From Amycolatopsis albispora (GTDB lineage: Bacteria; Actinomycetota; Actinomycetes; Mycobacteriales; Pseudonocardiaceae): 64,000 nt of DNA. Under the pieces are notes generated by a model, which made no database searches, was not told the DNA's origin, and saw nothing but the letters and a program-made list of their open reading frames with translations. Positions 1 to 8,591 of the stretch are shown piece by piece; position 1 is the stretch's first letter, and the number at the start of each line of letters is the position of its first letter. The stretch is from NCBI RefSeq assembly GCF_003312875.1, contig NZ_CP015163.1:3286001-3350000 (forward strand). The letters run 5' to 3'. A program made the position numbers and the translations under genes.

Positions 1-505
1 GGACCGTGGCCACCACGGTGCCCATGATCATCACACCGGCGGAGATGCCGTCCGCCAGCGAGGCCGCTCCGGCCAGCGCGTCGGCCTGCTCGGCGGCGGC
101 ACCGCGGTAGGCCTCGGCACCCTCTCCCTGCCAGCCCGCGGTGCCGTTGTTGACCTCGTTGGTCAGGTCACCGGCGATCGTGTTGACCTCGGCGGCGACG
201 TTGGCCCAGGTCTCGGAGAACGACTGGATCACCGGTGGATCCCCGGCCAGCCAGTCCAGCGCCTCCTTCAACGGCTGCACGTGCTCGATCAACCACGACA
301 CCCCGTAGGAAGCGAGTGTGCCGATCGGGTCAACCACCATCGAGAGGACCTCGAGCCCGACCCCGACAGCCCCCAGCCCGGCCTCAACCCAGGACCCGTC
401 CGATACCCCGTTGGCCAGATCGACCGCCGACTCCGCGATCCCGATCCCGGTCACCCCGGTGGTCTGCGACTGCGCCTGCGCTACCAGCGGATTCCCCTCG
501 GACAC
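1..505 (-). CDS. WXG100-like type VII secretion target, C-terminus cut by window edge
   Basis: The reading frame starts at GTG 505 with GAGGGG about 8 bases upstream and runs off the left edge, giving about 168 visible residues. A central helical region is followed by GWQGEGAEAYRG, a W-x-G turn typical of WXG100/PPE-like substrates of actinobacterial ESX (type VII) secretion. Hydrophobic Gly/Ala-rich stretches flank it. Such proteins often carry a C-terminal toxin or unknown domain, which is not visible here. It lies at the outer end of the decayed island, so it may be chromosomal or island-borne. The family is likely; the exact role is unknown. Confidence 0.7.
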   Translation of the reverse strand, partial: MSEGNPLVAQAQSQTTGVTGIGIAESAVDLANGVSDGSWVEAGLGAVGVGLEVLSMVVDPIGTLASYGVSWLIEHVQPLKEALDWLAGDPPVIQSFSETWANVAAEVNTIAGDLTNEVNNGTAGWQGEGAEAYRGAAAEQADALAGAASLADGISAGVMIMGTVVATV

Positions 506-941
506 AGCCAGCCCCCTCAGTTCGACGTCCCGATCTGACGATTTCACCTACCGCCGCGGTTCCGCCACCACCAAACCGTCGTGATTTCCTTCCATTCATC
601 GGAAAATCCACACCAGTACGCTGGGGGCGGCATCGTAAGGCCAGTCGACGAGGGGACTTGCTGCCCCTATACCTGAGCTGACCGCGTCAAGCGGCCAGCG
701 CTGATGTCGTCGGTGGCGGTCCAACGGACACAAGCCTCCTGCTGCGCTGCAGCATCTGTTGGCGCCGCGTCGAGCTGGCTGCTGCGTTCGCGACAGGCAG
801 CTGCCGTGATGATGGACGCAATTGCGCACACCGCACACAAAGGCCTTATCACTGGTTCGGCGGTGTTGCTCCGCCTGGCAAGAGGCAAGGGTTTAGGGTG
901 CCTCCCCAGCCGAATGCCGCCCAATGGCAGATTCGTTCAAG
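506..941. other. non-coding gap
   Basis: I see no convincing gene on either strand in these 436 bases. Open frames here are proline/arginine-rich shadows of high-GC sequence. It probably includes the promoter of the WXG100-like gene and eroded island DNA. Confidence 0.4.
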
Positions 942-1262
942 TTATGGCGAAACGCGTTTGCGGAATGTGGCCGTTACCGAGCGTTCTGGCGAGGAGTCGG
1001 GATACCAGCTTCGTCGCACCGGTCCCTCGGCCCAACCCGGCTCCTTGCCGCCGAACTGATCGTCAATCCACACGAGCGGGCAATCGCCGATCCACCGCCG
1101 GATCGGGCCGATCTTGGCCGACCAGCCGAACGCGGGCCCGCGAGCTGCATTCTCGACCACCGGCAGCTCCGGCAGCCCTACCGGGGCGCGATCCGGTCGG
1201 CGGCGACCCTGCCCCAGTTGGTTGCCCAGGCCAGCTCGACCTCCCGGGCCAGCAGCTCCGTC
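942..1262 (-). pseudogene. HAD-domain protein remnant, frameshifted
   Basis: Two minus-strand frames join into one recognisable protein. One frame reads ELAWATNWGRVAADRIAPR and stops near 1185. The next frame continues GLPELPVVE and then FVW-type WIDDQFGGKEPGWAE. This order (WATxW, LGLPELPVV, W[IL]DD) is that of small actinobacterial HAD-like hydrolases of unknown substrate. The N-terminal DxD nucleophile region is missing, there is a frameshift near 1185 and the C-terminus also drifts out of frame. It is therefore a decayed copy. The missing 5' part is replaced by CRISPR-like repeats. Confidence 0.6.
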
Positions 1263-1272
1263 GCAGGTCACA

Positions 1273-1362
1273 AGGTGTGGTCCGCGCGAGCGAGGGTAGG
1301 CCGGGAGACTTCCTGCCACTGCTGGCCGAAGCCGGCTGGTCCCCGCGCGAGCGGGGTCCATC
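1273..1362. CRISPR. possible two-repeat type I-E-like CRISPR remnant
   Basis: Two related 28-29-base units have their shared GCGCGAGCG core exactly 61 bases apart (1284 and 1345). The period fits a 28-29-bp repeat plus a 32-33-bp spacer, as in type I-E arrays. The second unit contains CCCCGCGCGAGCGGGG, a perfect 6-bp stem with a 4-base loop typical of I-E repeats. The first unit is degenerate, as terminal repeats often are. No cas gene is in the window. With only two units, chance in GC-rich DNA is not excluded. Confidence 0.38.
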
Positions 1363-1524
1363 GCCAGGTCAGGGCCGCGGTAGCAGTCCGCCGACGGCGG
1401 CTATGGCCATCGTCCGCCCCTGCCCATCCGGGGCTACCTGTTGCCGTCGATACTGGCTGCTAAGAACCCGGCACTTGCGGTTAACCAAGAGGCTACCGAG
1501 ATCCAAATATGTCACCCTGTGGCG

Positions 1525-2056
1525 ATGAACATGGCGAAGCGCCATCATTTCGTCCCACGCGCCTATCTGGAGCGCTTTGGTAGAGATGACCGGGTGGCAG
1601 TGAGGTGGCGAGACCGGGGCGCGTCATTATCACGCGCACGCTCAAAGTCGCCGTCGAGTCAGGCTTCTACACGACAGAAGCACAGGGCGGCAGCGCCTCG
1701 GCAGTCCTCGAGGATCGCTTGGCCGATATCGATGGTGAGGCTAACCGAGCTTTCGAGGCCGTGATCGCGAACGGCACCCTACCTGCTCCAAGTTCCACTG
1801 AACGAGAGACGTTGGCCTACTACTTGGCCATCCAGAAGTCGCGGACGCCGGAGGCTCGCGCGTTTGCCTCATTCCCCACCGATGTCCTCGCCTACGCAGG
1901 AGACCGCACGGTAGACCGTGGCCTCATTGCCGAGTACCTGGAACAGGTCCACCTGGGATTCAAACCCTCCGCAGGCGAGATATCCGGCGCGCTGACCTTC
2001 GTGCAGGCATCCACAGAACTTTATTCGCCGCTAACGAGGAACGAGATTGTCACACT
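1525..2056 (+). pseudogene. DUF4238 protein, 5' part (interrupted by IS)
   Basis: The start reads MNMAKRHHFVPRAYLERF, the typical opening of DUF4238 proteins (role unknown). Near 1620 the frame shifts by one base; the new frame continues VIITRTLKVAVESGFYTTE and a helical central region. Coding is then broken after base 2056 by the insertion sequence. Excising the IS and one copy of the ACT duplication restores the frame exactly: NEIVTL continues into PLSTIEQVV at 3030. The gene carries at least one frameshift plus the insertion and should be inactive. Confidence 0.7.
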
Positions 2057-3025
2057 GAGGTTTTCTCAGTAGCGGTCTTGGTGCTCGAGTTGGGTGAGTA
2101 CCAGGGCCGCTTTGATGATGGTGCCGATGTGGCTGGGGCTGAGAGTGACCCGCTGGAGGGCTCTCCAGCGGGTTTTGAGCAGGGCGGCGGCGCGTTCGCC
2201 GCGGGCCCGCAGACTGTTGTGGAGCGTGTTGTGGCTGTGCTGGTCGATGTGCAGCGGCCGTCCGTGCAGGGGGTGGTTGCCGGGGGCGCCTTTGAACGGG
2301 GTGCGGATACCGATCCCGGCGGCGTGGTAGGCCTTGTCGGCCAGGATGGTCAGGCCGTGTGCGGCGGCGGCGCAGAGTGGGCCGATGATGCCGTGGGTGC
2401 GGGCGGCGGTGAGGTCGTTGACGGTGCCGGGTAGCTGCTCGGAGCACCACAGGGGGAATCCGTCGGCGGTGGCCAGGAACTGGATGTTGGCGCCGAAGGC
2501 GCGGTGTTTGCCGGAGTACCAGCGATGCACCCGGCTACCGGCGGTCCGGCCGCGGGTTTTACCGACGGTGCCGGCGACGCGGGTGGTGCGGACCAGGGTG
2601 CCATCGAGGATGAGGTGGGTGTCCCCGGCGGCCAGGCGCTGGGCCAGCACGTCGGGCAGCTCGGGGGCTTGGCTGGCCAGTGCGGTGAGGCCTTCGTGCA
2701 GGTAGCGGTAAGCGGTGGCCAGGCCGATGTGGTTGTCGGTGGCGAGGTTTTTCACCCGGGTGGCGTCGCGGAGCCAGCGCAGGACCAGCACGGCGTGGCC
2801 CCAGACCGTTAGTGCCCGGCGGCCGGTGCGGGTGCCGCGGCGGGCGCGTTCGTCGGCCAGGAGCTGGGCGAGGTACTGGCCGATCGGGCGGTCGACATCG
2901 AGCGTGGCACGATAGGTGGTCACGGAGAGCCTTCGCGGTCGGACTTGATCTTCGCAAATCCAGTCCTAGCAAGGCTCTCCGTCCTCGTTCCCACCACCCC
3001 CAACACCCGCTACTGAGAAAACCTC
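2057..3025. mobile_element. IS5-family insertion sequence with 3-bp target duplication
   Basis: The 969-bp element is bounded by near-identical terminal inverted repeats containing GAGGTTTTCTCAGTAGCGG (left end 2057, right end 3025 on the other strand). It is flanked by direct repeats ACT at 2054-2056 and 3026-3028. A 3-bp duplication of the form ANT is characteristic of the ISL2 subgroup of IS5. A single DDE transposase fills it. Clean ends and the intact transposase suggest a recent insertion. Confidence 0.88.
2066..2923 (-). CDS. IS5-family DDE transposase
   Basis: This 285-residue protein catalyses cut-and-paste movement of the surrounding IS. An N-terminal helical DNA-binding part (to about residue 90) precedes an RNase H-like domain. 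Candidate acidic residues are D in LILDGTLV, D in LADKAY and E in ARGERAAALLKTRW, with the DDE_Tnp_4-type string GKHRAFGANIQFLATADG between. The start is GTG 2923 just inside the right terminal repeat. It is transcribed against the disrupted host gene. Length and motifs are normal, so it is probably functional. Confidence 0.9.
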   Translation of the reverse strand: MTTYRATLDVDRPIGQYLAQLLADERARRGTRTGRRALTVWGHAVLVLRWLRDATRVKNLATDNHIGLATAYRYLHEGLTALASQAPELPDVLAQRLAAGDTHLILDGTLVRTTRVAGTVGKTRGRTAGSRVHRWYSGKHRAFGANIQFLATADGFPLWCSEQLPGTVNDLTAARTHGIIGPLCAAAAHGLTILADKAYHAAGIGIRTPFKGAPGNHPLHGRPLHIDQHSHNTLHNSLRARGERAAALLKTRWRALQRVTLSPSHIGTIIKAALVLTQLEHQDRY

Positions 3026-3407
3026 ACTACCGCTGAGCACCATTGAACAGGTGGTCGATGTGCTACTCGACAAGCGCTGGAGCCTGGAGATAGCACGCAA
3101 GCCGCGTCTGATCACCTCAGACACACCGATGATAGTCCGGCACCAGGAATCCTACATGGATCGATTCCGAGGCAGAGGAATCGTCGACGCCGAGGAGATT
3201 CGGTTCCCGCTCGGTCCAGGTCACCAGATCGTCCTCACATCTAAATCGAGGCCAGCGACCGAGCGGATCGAGCCGAGTGGGTACGGCAATGCAACGCCGA
3301 CCAGGACGAAGCAGACATCTGTCGCCGTGATCTCGCCGTCGTTCTTGCGGGTCTCCGCGTCGGCGAGACAACCGGCCCCGACTGTAAGAAGGTGTCCAAG
3401 CTGCTAG
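3026..3407 (+). pseudogene. DUF4238 protein, 3' part
   Basis: This is the downstream piece of the gene split by the IS. In frame with the 5' part it reads STIEQVVDVLLDKRWSLE, then LITSDTPMIV, the conserved TSD-x-P strand of DUF4238. Homology-like sequence fades after about 3275, where the neighbouring frame (EWVRQCNADQDEADICRR) reads better, suggesting a second frameshift. No function can be assigned. Confidence 0.65.
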
Positions 3408-3467
3408 AGGTCGGCGAGGTCCAGGCGCGCGCCGTGCCGCGCGTCCGCAGTCGATACAGCACATCAA

Positions 3468-4300
3468 GTGGTCGCTGTGAAGCGGCGGCGTGAGGACCAC
3501 GGTTGGTATGATAAATACCGGCCGGCGAAGGTCGCAGCCTTCTCGCTGCGGGAGGCGGTAACCCTGCTGGCGCTATTCAGGCTGTCCTTCGACAGCGCGT
3601 TCACCTCGACCACACCGCTGCAACGGTGGCGGCGAAGGCTGGTGCCGCGTTACGCGGCAACCGAGCTGGACGCCCGCACGCGACTGGGGGAGCTTGATCA
3701 AAGAGGGCTTCTGTTCCCGCATCCGGCCTGTCCGTCCTTGAGGTATCGCGCCGTCCGCAGCCGGGTTCAGGAGGGGTCGCTGAACCTCGAGACGACAGGT
3801 TGACTGCCTCAGAGCCGGGGCCGACCTGGCCGCGCAACGAAGCCCTGGCGCCGACCTCGTGGCGGCCTTGACCAGTCCGTGGCCCAAACCGTGGCACGGG
3901 CAGCGCGCGGCGGAGTGCTGCAGGGTGCTGCACTCCGAGAACACCGACTACTTGATCCGAGCGCTGCACAGCACGACCACGATCAGCTCCTGGAACTGTA
4001 GATGTAGCGAGCCGGGGTGAGGCTGCCAGTGCTCGGTGCCCTCTTTATCCACCTTCCATGGCAGCGTGGTGCCATCCGGCGTGGACAGGCCAAGGCCGCA
4101 CCATGCCGCCGCCAGCGGCGACGTCGCGCCAGGCGGCTCTGGGGTGCCGGGCGGAGCGAGTGATACTTCCCCCGCGCCAGGGACGCGCACCAGAGCCGAG
4201 TTCAGTGCCAAGGAACGACCTTCCGATCGTTGGTCGTGCAGTAACGCATCCGACAGCGCCCGCGACTCTCCGAGGAACCAGGTTCGAAAGTGAGGCATCG
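3468..4300. other. eroded stretch without a clear gene
   Basis: An open frame on + at 3468-3803 (111 residues, beginning MVAVKRRREDHGWYDKYRP) has no recognised family. On - at 3948-4337 a frame containing TTLPWKVDKEGTEHW looks partly protein-like and may be a gene relic. Neither has good supporting signals. I regard the region as decayed island DNA. Confidence 0.35.
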
Positions 4301-5044
4301 ATGGTCGAAGAAGGCAAGAACCTTCCAGCGAAGACAAGTGACATTGACGTAACGAAGCTAGTCAGAAAAGATTCGAAGAAGGGTGAAAATGCGAAAATAG
4401 CAGGCAAGTCGGCAGCTAAGGCACTCTTGGGATCGATCCCATTCGCTGGACCCGCAATCGTTGAGTTTCTCAATGGACTGGACGAAGTCAAACAAGCCGA
4501 CAAAGAACGAGTTATCAAATCGATGATTGAGGATCATCAGGTCGACATTTCACTCCTTAAGGAAAAATTGGAAAACGATAGCGAACTGGCCGACATCGTG
4601 GCTCGCGGAATGGCGGCAGCAAGTGCAGCGAGCTTCGAAACCAAGCAAAAGTTGCTTGCAGGCGTACTCGCAGGAAGCATTGAATCAGACCCCGTTCAGC
4701 GGGTTTACGCCAGGATCTTATTGCGGATAATAGACTTCCTCGACAAAGAACATGTAGAAATTCTGACAACCCTGAGGGATTGGGAATACCCGTCAGATGA
4801 CTCCATTCACAAAGAGCGACAGGCGCACGCTAATGTGCCACATATCTTGTCAAAGCTCCCGCATTTGGAGCACGTGATTGGCGTCCTGATCAAACAGTTA
4901 GATTCGCTGGACCTTATCAAGAACACCCTAACGGGCCAGGTGCTTTTTGGGGGCGGAGAATTGGCTAATTTCAAGCTCGACAACCTTGGCGAAAAGTTGA
5001 TCGAATATCTAGAAACGAAAACTATGCCACAGCTGCACGAATGA
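4301..5044 (+). CDS. AT-richer orphan protein of unknown function
   Basis: The product is 247 residues starting at ATG 4301 after GTGAGG. Its base composition and codon use (many AAA, GAA, ATT, TTG codons) are clearly more AT-rich than its surroundings, implying transfer from elsewhere. Residues 30-60 form a Gly/Ala-rich hydrophobic segment (SAAKALLGSIPFAGPAIVEF) that could insert in a membrane. The rest is predicted helical with charged heptads (KEKLENDSELADIVA). I do not recognise the family. An effector or defence role is possible but speculative. Confidence 0.7.
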   Translation: MVEEGKNLPAKTSDIDVTKLVRKDSKKGENAKIAGKSAAKALLGSIPFAGPAIVEFLNGLDEVKQADKERVIKSMIEDHQVDISLLKEKLENDSELADIVARGMAAASAASFETKQKLLAGVLAGSIESDPVQRVYARILLRIIDFLDKEHVEILTTLRDWEYPSDDSIHKERQAHANVPHILSKLPHLEHVIGVLIKQLDSLDLIKNTLTGQVLFGGGELANFKLDNLGEKLIEYLETKTMPQLHE

Positions 5045-5500
5045 AGACTAGAAATGCGGCTGCGGAGACCTATAGATGAGAGAACTGGTCAATGCTAGCA
5101 ACGGGCGCATTAATCGGTTCACTCGCCAGAAAGTTGCTACTGCTCGGCCAGCGTACAGAGTAGATCTAGTGCAATTCCAGCGAGACGCCTGGCGTCATAG
5201 GAGGCCATGCGCGCCACCCGCAGCGTGCCGGTCGGCCTCGGCATGCCTTAGATCCGCCGCTCTGCGGGGCGGTCGAGCAATTTGGCATCGTGACTGGATG
5301 CTCCTGCCGACGCAGTCCTGTTCGAGTTGACCTTCTTCTTCCGCTGCCACGGCGCGCTCATCCTCACCCGGCCAGCCTGGGTGAGGCAAGATCAACGCGT
5401 TCGGCGCGGACTTGCCGCCCGCCTTGGACCTGCTCGGGAAGTTCAGGTCATCGAGCAGGCAGCAGCCACACCAGGCAGCGGCCAGGCATGACAGGGAGCA
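5045..5500. other. gap without a clear gene
   Basis: I see no supportable gene in these 456 bases. Frames are short or broken and both flanks belong to the decayed island. Confidence 0.4.
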
Positions 5501-6226
5501 GTGGCGCACAACGTAATTGGGAGGCAGGACGGGGTGGGGTTGCGCGACACTCTCCAGGTGATCACGATGCAGCCCGTCGTGGAGGTCTACGCGCCGGAAG
5601 GCTTTGCCCTTTGGCCTGTCGCGGAGGTCGAGCCGTTCGGCTATCTGGCGCTTAGCGGCGAGCTCACGCCCCTTGAGGTCGGGACAGCGGTGATGCGCAT
5701 CGCCAGTTGCAACGACCTCGATCCCGAGGATGACGGCAGCCCGCCCCGCCCCGCCGACCCACTGGGGTCGTTCTTGCACGGCCTGCTCACCCTCGACACG
5801 CTCTTCGCAGCCGGCGGCCTGCGGGTGACCGACAGCGCCACGGGCGTGGCGTTCCTGCCGGGCTGCTGCAACAGCCTGAAGGACTGGCGCGAGTGGCACC
5901 AGGTGCTCGATGGCAGCGGGCAAGCCTGGTTCGGGCACGATCCCGATCCGCGCGCCGAACGCCACGGCGAGAACGTCCGGCTGACCATCGACGCTGAGCA
6001 GAACGACAGTCCGGTGATCGAGTTGCTTGCTACTGATCTCCGGCACCTTCTTGCAGGAGCCGAGCACGACCTCACCAGCTTCCTCGCGCTGGCAGCCGAC
6101 TGGGCCGCCCAGAACCTGCCCCGTCACGCCGCCCCGGTCACCGCAGCCCTCGCCCGCGCACTGGACCTCCCGACACCGACCGAACCATCGGCCAGGAACC
6201 CCGAAGCACACGCCGACACCCCTTGA
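5501..6226 (+). CDS. conserved hypothetical protein
   Basis: The product is 241 residues from GTG 5501 (GGGAG just upstream); an internal ATG at 5567 (MQPVVEVYAPEGF) is an alternative start. The body includes DPLGSFLHGLLTLDTLFAAGG, FLPGCCNSLKDWREW with a paired Cys, and GQAWFGHDPDP, reading like an intact conserved soluble protein with an acidic, helical C-terminus. I recall similar unassigned proteins in streptomycetes but know no function. It is one of the few unbroken frames of the island. Confidence 0.65.
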   Translation: MAHNVIGRQDGVGLRDTLQVITMQPVVEVYAPEGFALWPVAEVEPFGYLALSGELTPLEVGTAVMRIASCNDLDPEDDGSPPRPADPLGSFLHGLLTLDTLFAAGGLRVTDSATGVAFLPGCCNSLKDWREWHQVLDGSGQAWFGHDPDPRAERHGENVRLTIDAEQNDSPVIELLATDLRHLLAGAEHDLTSFLALAADWAAQNLPRHAAPVTAALARALDLPTPTEPSARNPEAHADTP

Positions 6227-6499
6227 CCTGGAGCTGCGAGATACCGAGTTGCAAGGCCGCTTCGGGGCTCTGCAGACGGAACCACCGAATCCTTGATCGC
6301 GGTCACGAGTCGAATTCGTAGCCTCCTCATCGAGCCCCGCGCAGGCTGATCAGCAGCCATCGTGCGGTCGTGACGGGCACTGGACAACGGCCTCTGCTCT
6401 TCCTCGACGGCGAGGGGCCACTCATCCCATTCGGCGCCCCGCCAGAGCAGTACCCCGACCTACCGGCCCGACCTCGACTCTCCTCTGGGGCTGGGGTCG

Positions 6500-6645
6500 C
6501 GGTATTCGCCCGCCGGGGCGCAGGGCGCGGCGCCGGGCTATGAACGAGCGATGCTGGCGCAGAACGTCGTCGTTGTAGACGGCCTCTGGCAACGTCAAAT
6601 ATTGGAACTGTCCGAATGCCCTGTCTTCAATGAGGAGTCCGGTGG
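6500..6645 (-). pseudogene. integrase-associated protein fragment
   Basis: The minus frame reads TLPEAVYNDDVLRQHRSFIARRRALRPG, resembling a segment found in long actinobacterial site-specific integrase/transposase proteins before a Cys-rich patch. No start, and the frame loses similarity beyond RPG. It probably belongs to the same broken gene as the integrase fragment next to it. Confidence 0.4.
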
Positions 6646-7331
6646 CTGACTTCGACGGCGTAAGTGGTCCAGTCGCCGCTGCTGGCGCGTTGCCACGCGC
6701 CAGCGACGCTGATGTGGATGCCGAGCATCTTGGCCAGCACGGCTGTGGGCAGGTCGGTAGCGAGCTGGAACAGGGCGGTGGATAGTGCTTGGCCGGAGTG
6801 CAGGCCGAGTTGGCGGAGCCGATCGCCGAGGCCGAAGGCCCTGAGCGGACGGCCGGGTTGTCCACCGGGGAACAGCCAGGGCGAGGTGCCTTGGTCACCG
6901 AGCGCGGCTTTGCCGCGGCGTGTGGCGACGAGGAGGAGTACGAGTTCGGCAAGCGGGTTCGACAGGACGACCGGTTCACGGCCGAGGCGCAGCCGTCCTT
7001 CGTTGTCGCCGCGCTCGACGTGGTTGAGGGTGAGGCGACTGATGGCCGAGGGCCATTGAGCGTAGAGCAGTACCAGCAGACCAGCGACACGGTCTTCCGG
7101 CTTGACGTTGTCGTCGTGCAGCAGCCAGCGGGCTTGGGCCCAGCGTGCTTCGGAGCACTTCAAGATCAGATCACGCAGCTGCAGATACCTGGCCACGTCC
7201 CGGCCGCCAGCGACCCGCACCACGCTGCCAACGGCGGATTCGCTCACGCTGATGAACAGACCTTCGTCGACACCGGTCACGCGCCGGCCCTCCTCCCGGG
7301 GCAGGATCAGCGCGGACCGCCACAGCCACAT
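6627..7331 (-). pseudogene. site-specific integrase C-terminal fragment
   Basis: The frame encodes about 234 residues matching the C-terminal half of a streptomycete-type phage-integrase-like protein: LVLLYAQWPSAISRL, then LRQLGLHSGQALSTALFQLA and LPTAVLAKMLGIHISVA. The last block resembles the region before a recombinase tyrosine, but no catalytic Tyr follows in the expected place. The N-terminal half is absent and the upstream end is fused to transposase-like sequence. I call it a relic. Confidence 0.55.
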
Positions 7332-7344
7332 CCGGAACGGACGC

Positions 7345-7640
7345 CCCGTGCGAGACCCCGGTCTCGACCTCCACGAAGTGCGCGCCAGCGCTCGGCCTCG
7401 GCGACCACCTCGCCCGGCAGGGAGTCCAGCAACCCAAACGGCTCCAGCGCCGCGCGTATGCGGCCGACGTGGCCGGCGAGGTCCGGCGCGGCCATCAGAT
7501 ACCCGGCCAGCACGACCTGCTCTGTGCCGTCCTCACCGCGCAACCGGACCGCGGTGCTGGAGATCCCGATGACCTGGTGCTCGCCGTCGTCGAAGGTGAT
7601 CCGGCGGCCGACGCCGAGGATCGGTTGCCCCCGCGCTCAC
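7345..7640 (-). pseudogene. Mu/TnsB-type transposase N-terminal fragment
   Basis: Minus-strand frames give ILGVGRRITFDDGEHQVIG, then VVLAGYLMAAPDL, PFGLLDSLPGEVVAEAERW and, after a one-base shift near 7390, HFVEVETGVSHG. This resembles the N-terminal beta-domain and first helices of actinobacterial Mu-transposase-like proteins (rve family). There is no valid start and the catalytic core is missing. It is a frameshifted, truncated relic lying head-on to the integrase fragment. Confidence 0.5.
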
Positions 7641-7838
7641 GCGGACACCATCGCAGCTGCCACGCCGACCCGGTCCCAGCCGTGGTGGCGATCGTGTCCT
7701 CGGCCAGCGGCGAGGTCAGATTCGCATGCAGATAGCGGCGCCAAAGCAGGCGAAATAGCACAGGTAGGACCGCGGCTTGTCCACGGTCGGTGGCGGGCTA
7801 GCTCGCCGGTTCTGACCTTCGCCGCCGACGTGCACCCA

Positions 7839-8591
7839 TCAGGGCTTTACCACCTGAGCGGACCGAACGGCCGCGACAAGTTCCCGCGAACGAACCGCTC
7901 CGACACCGAGTCGCTTCCGGAGGGTCTCAGCCGAGATCGGACGCTTGTGCTGCTCCCAGTGCAGCGCATCTTCCCGCCGGGCCCGTTCCAGCAGACCGTG
8001 GTCAAGACCTCGATTCTTCAGATGCGCTGCCGGGCGTTCACCGGGATCACCCTGGTCGTCCTTCACCGAGTCGGCCCCCGGCAGGCCGTCAGTCTCCTGA
8101 GCTTCACTCACCCGGGGGTTGGGGCCGCCGACCGGCCGAACCGGTGCCGGTTCGCGGCAGGTCCCGGCCATCGCTTGAATGAGACCCGGGCCAACCTCGG
8201 CCCAGCCGATCAGCAGCAGCGGGCCAACCGCGTCGAACGCAGCCTTCCCGTACTGGCCCGCCACAAGCGGCTCGGCGACGTTCAACGCCAAGGTGACCAC
8301 GCTCGCGAACATCAGGAGCCGACGCGCCGGCTGCAACTGCGCTGCCGTGGCGCCAGCGAGCACGAGGTGCCGGATACCGAGCAGCAACCCCAGGATCGAC
8401 AGGTCGACCGCAGGCGCCACCAACGGCGCCACCCACACGGGTACTCCGAGCCGGAGCGCCAGGTTCAGAACGTTGCCGAAGCCGAAGAGGAACGTCAGCC
8501 CGACGACCGTTCCCATGATCACCGTGACCGCCCGGACGATGGGGCCAGGGTCCCGAAGAGGCTCCGATCGGGCGAAATCAGCGAAGGCCAT
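7839..8591 (-). CDS. DUF2637 membrane protein of an integrated element
   Basis: The product is about 250 residues from ATG 8591, with GGGGAGG 6 bases upstream. The N-terminal half has four hydrophobic segments (for example VTVIMGTVVGLTFLFGFG and APAVDLSILGLLLGIRHLVL), the pattern of DUF2637 proteins found in actinomycete integrative elements and plasmids. The C-terminal tail (RPISAETLRKRLGVG) looks like a helix-turn-helix. The family is probably involved in transfer or spread, but the role is not established. It is intact, unlike its left-hand neighbours. Confidence 0.75.
   Translation of the reverse strand: MAFADFARSEPLRDPGPIVRAVTVIMGTVVGLTFLFGFGNVLNLALRLGVPVWVAPLVAPAVDLSILGLLLGIRHLVLAGATAAQLQPARRLLMFASVVTLALNVAEPLVAGQYGKAAFDAVGPLLLIGWAEVGPGLIQAMAGTCREPAPVRPVGGPNPRVSEAQETDGLPGADSVKDDQGDPGERPAAHLKNRGLDHGLLERARREDALHWEQHKRPISAETLRKRLGVGAVRSRELVAAVRSAQVVKP

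Noticed and set aside
7621..7648. A third sequence similar to the CRISPR-like repeat (minus strand, GTCCGCGTGAGCGCGGGGG).
   Set aside because: No partner at 61-base spacing and it overlaps the 5' end of the transposase relic, so chance GC-rich similarity is more likely.
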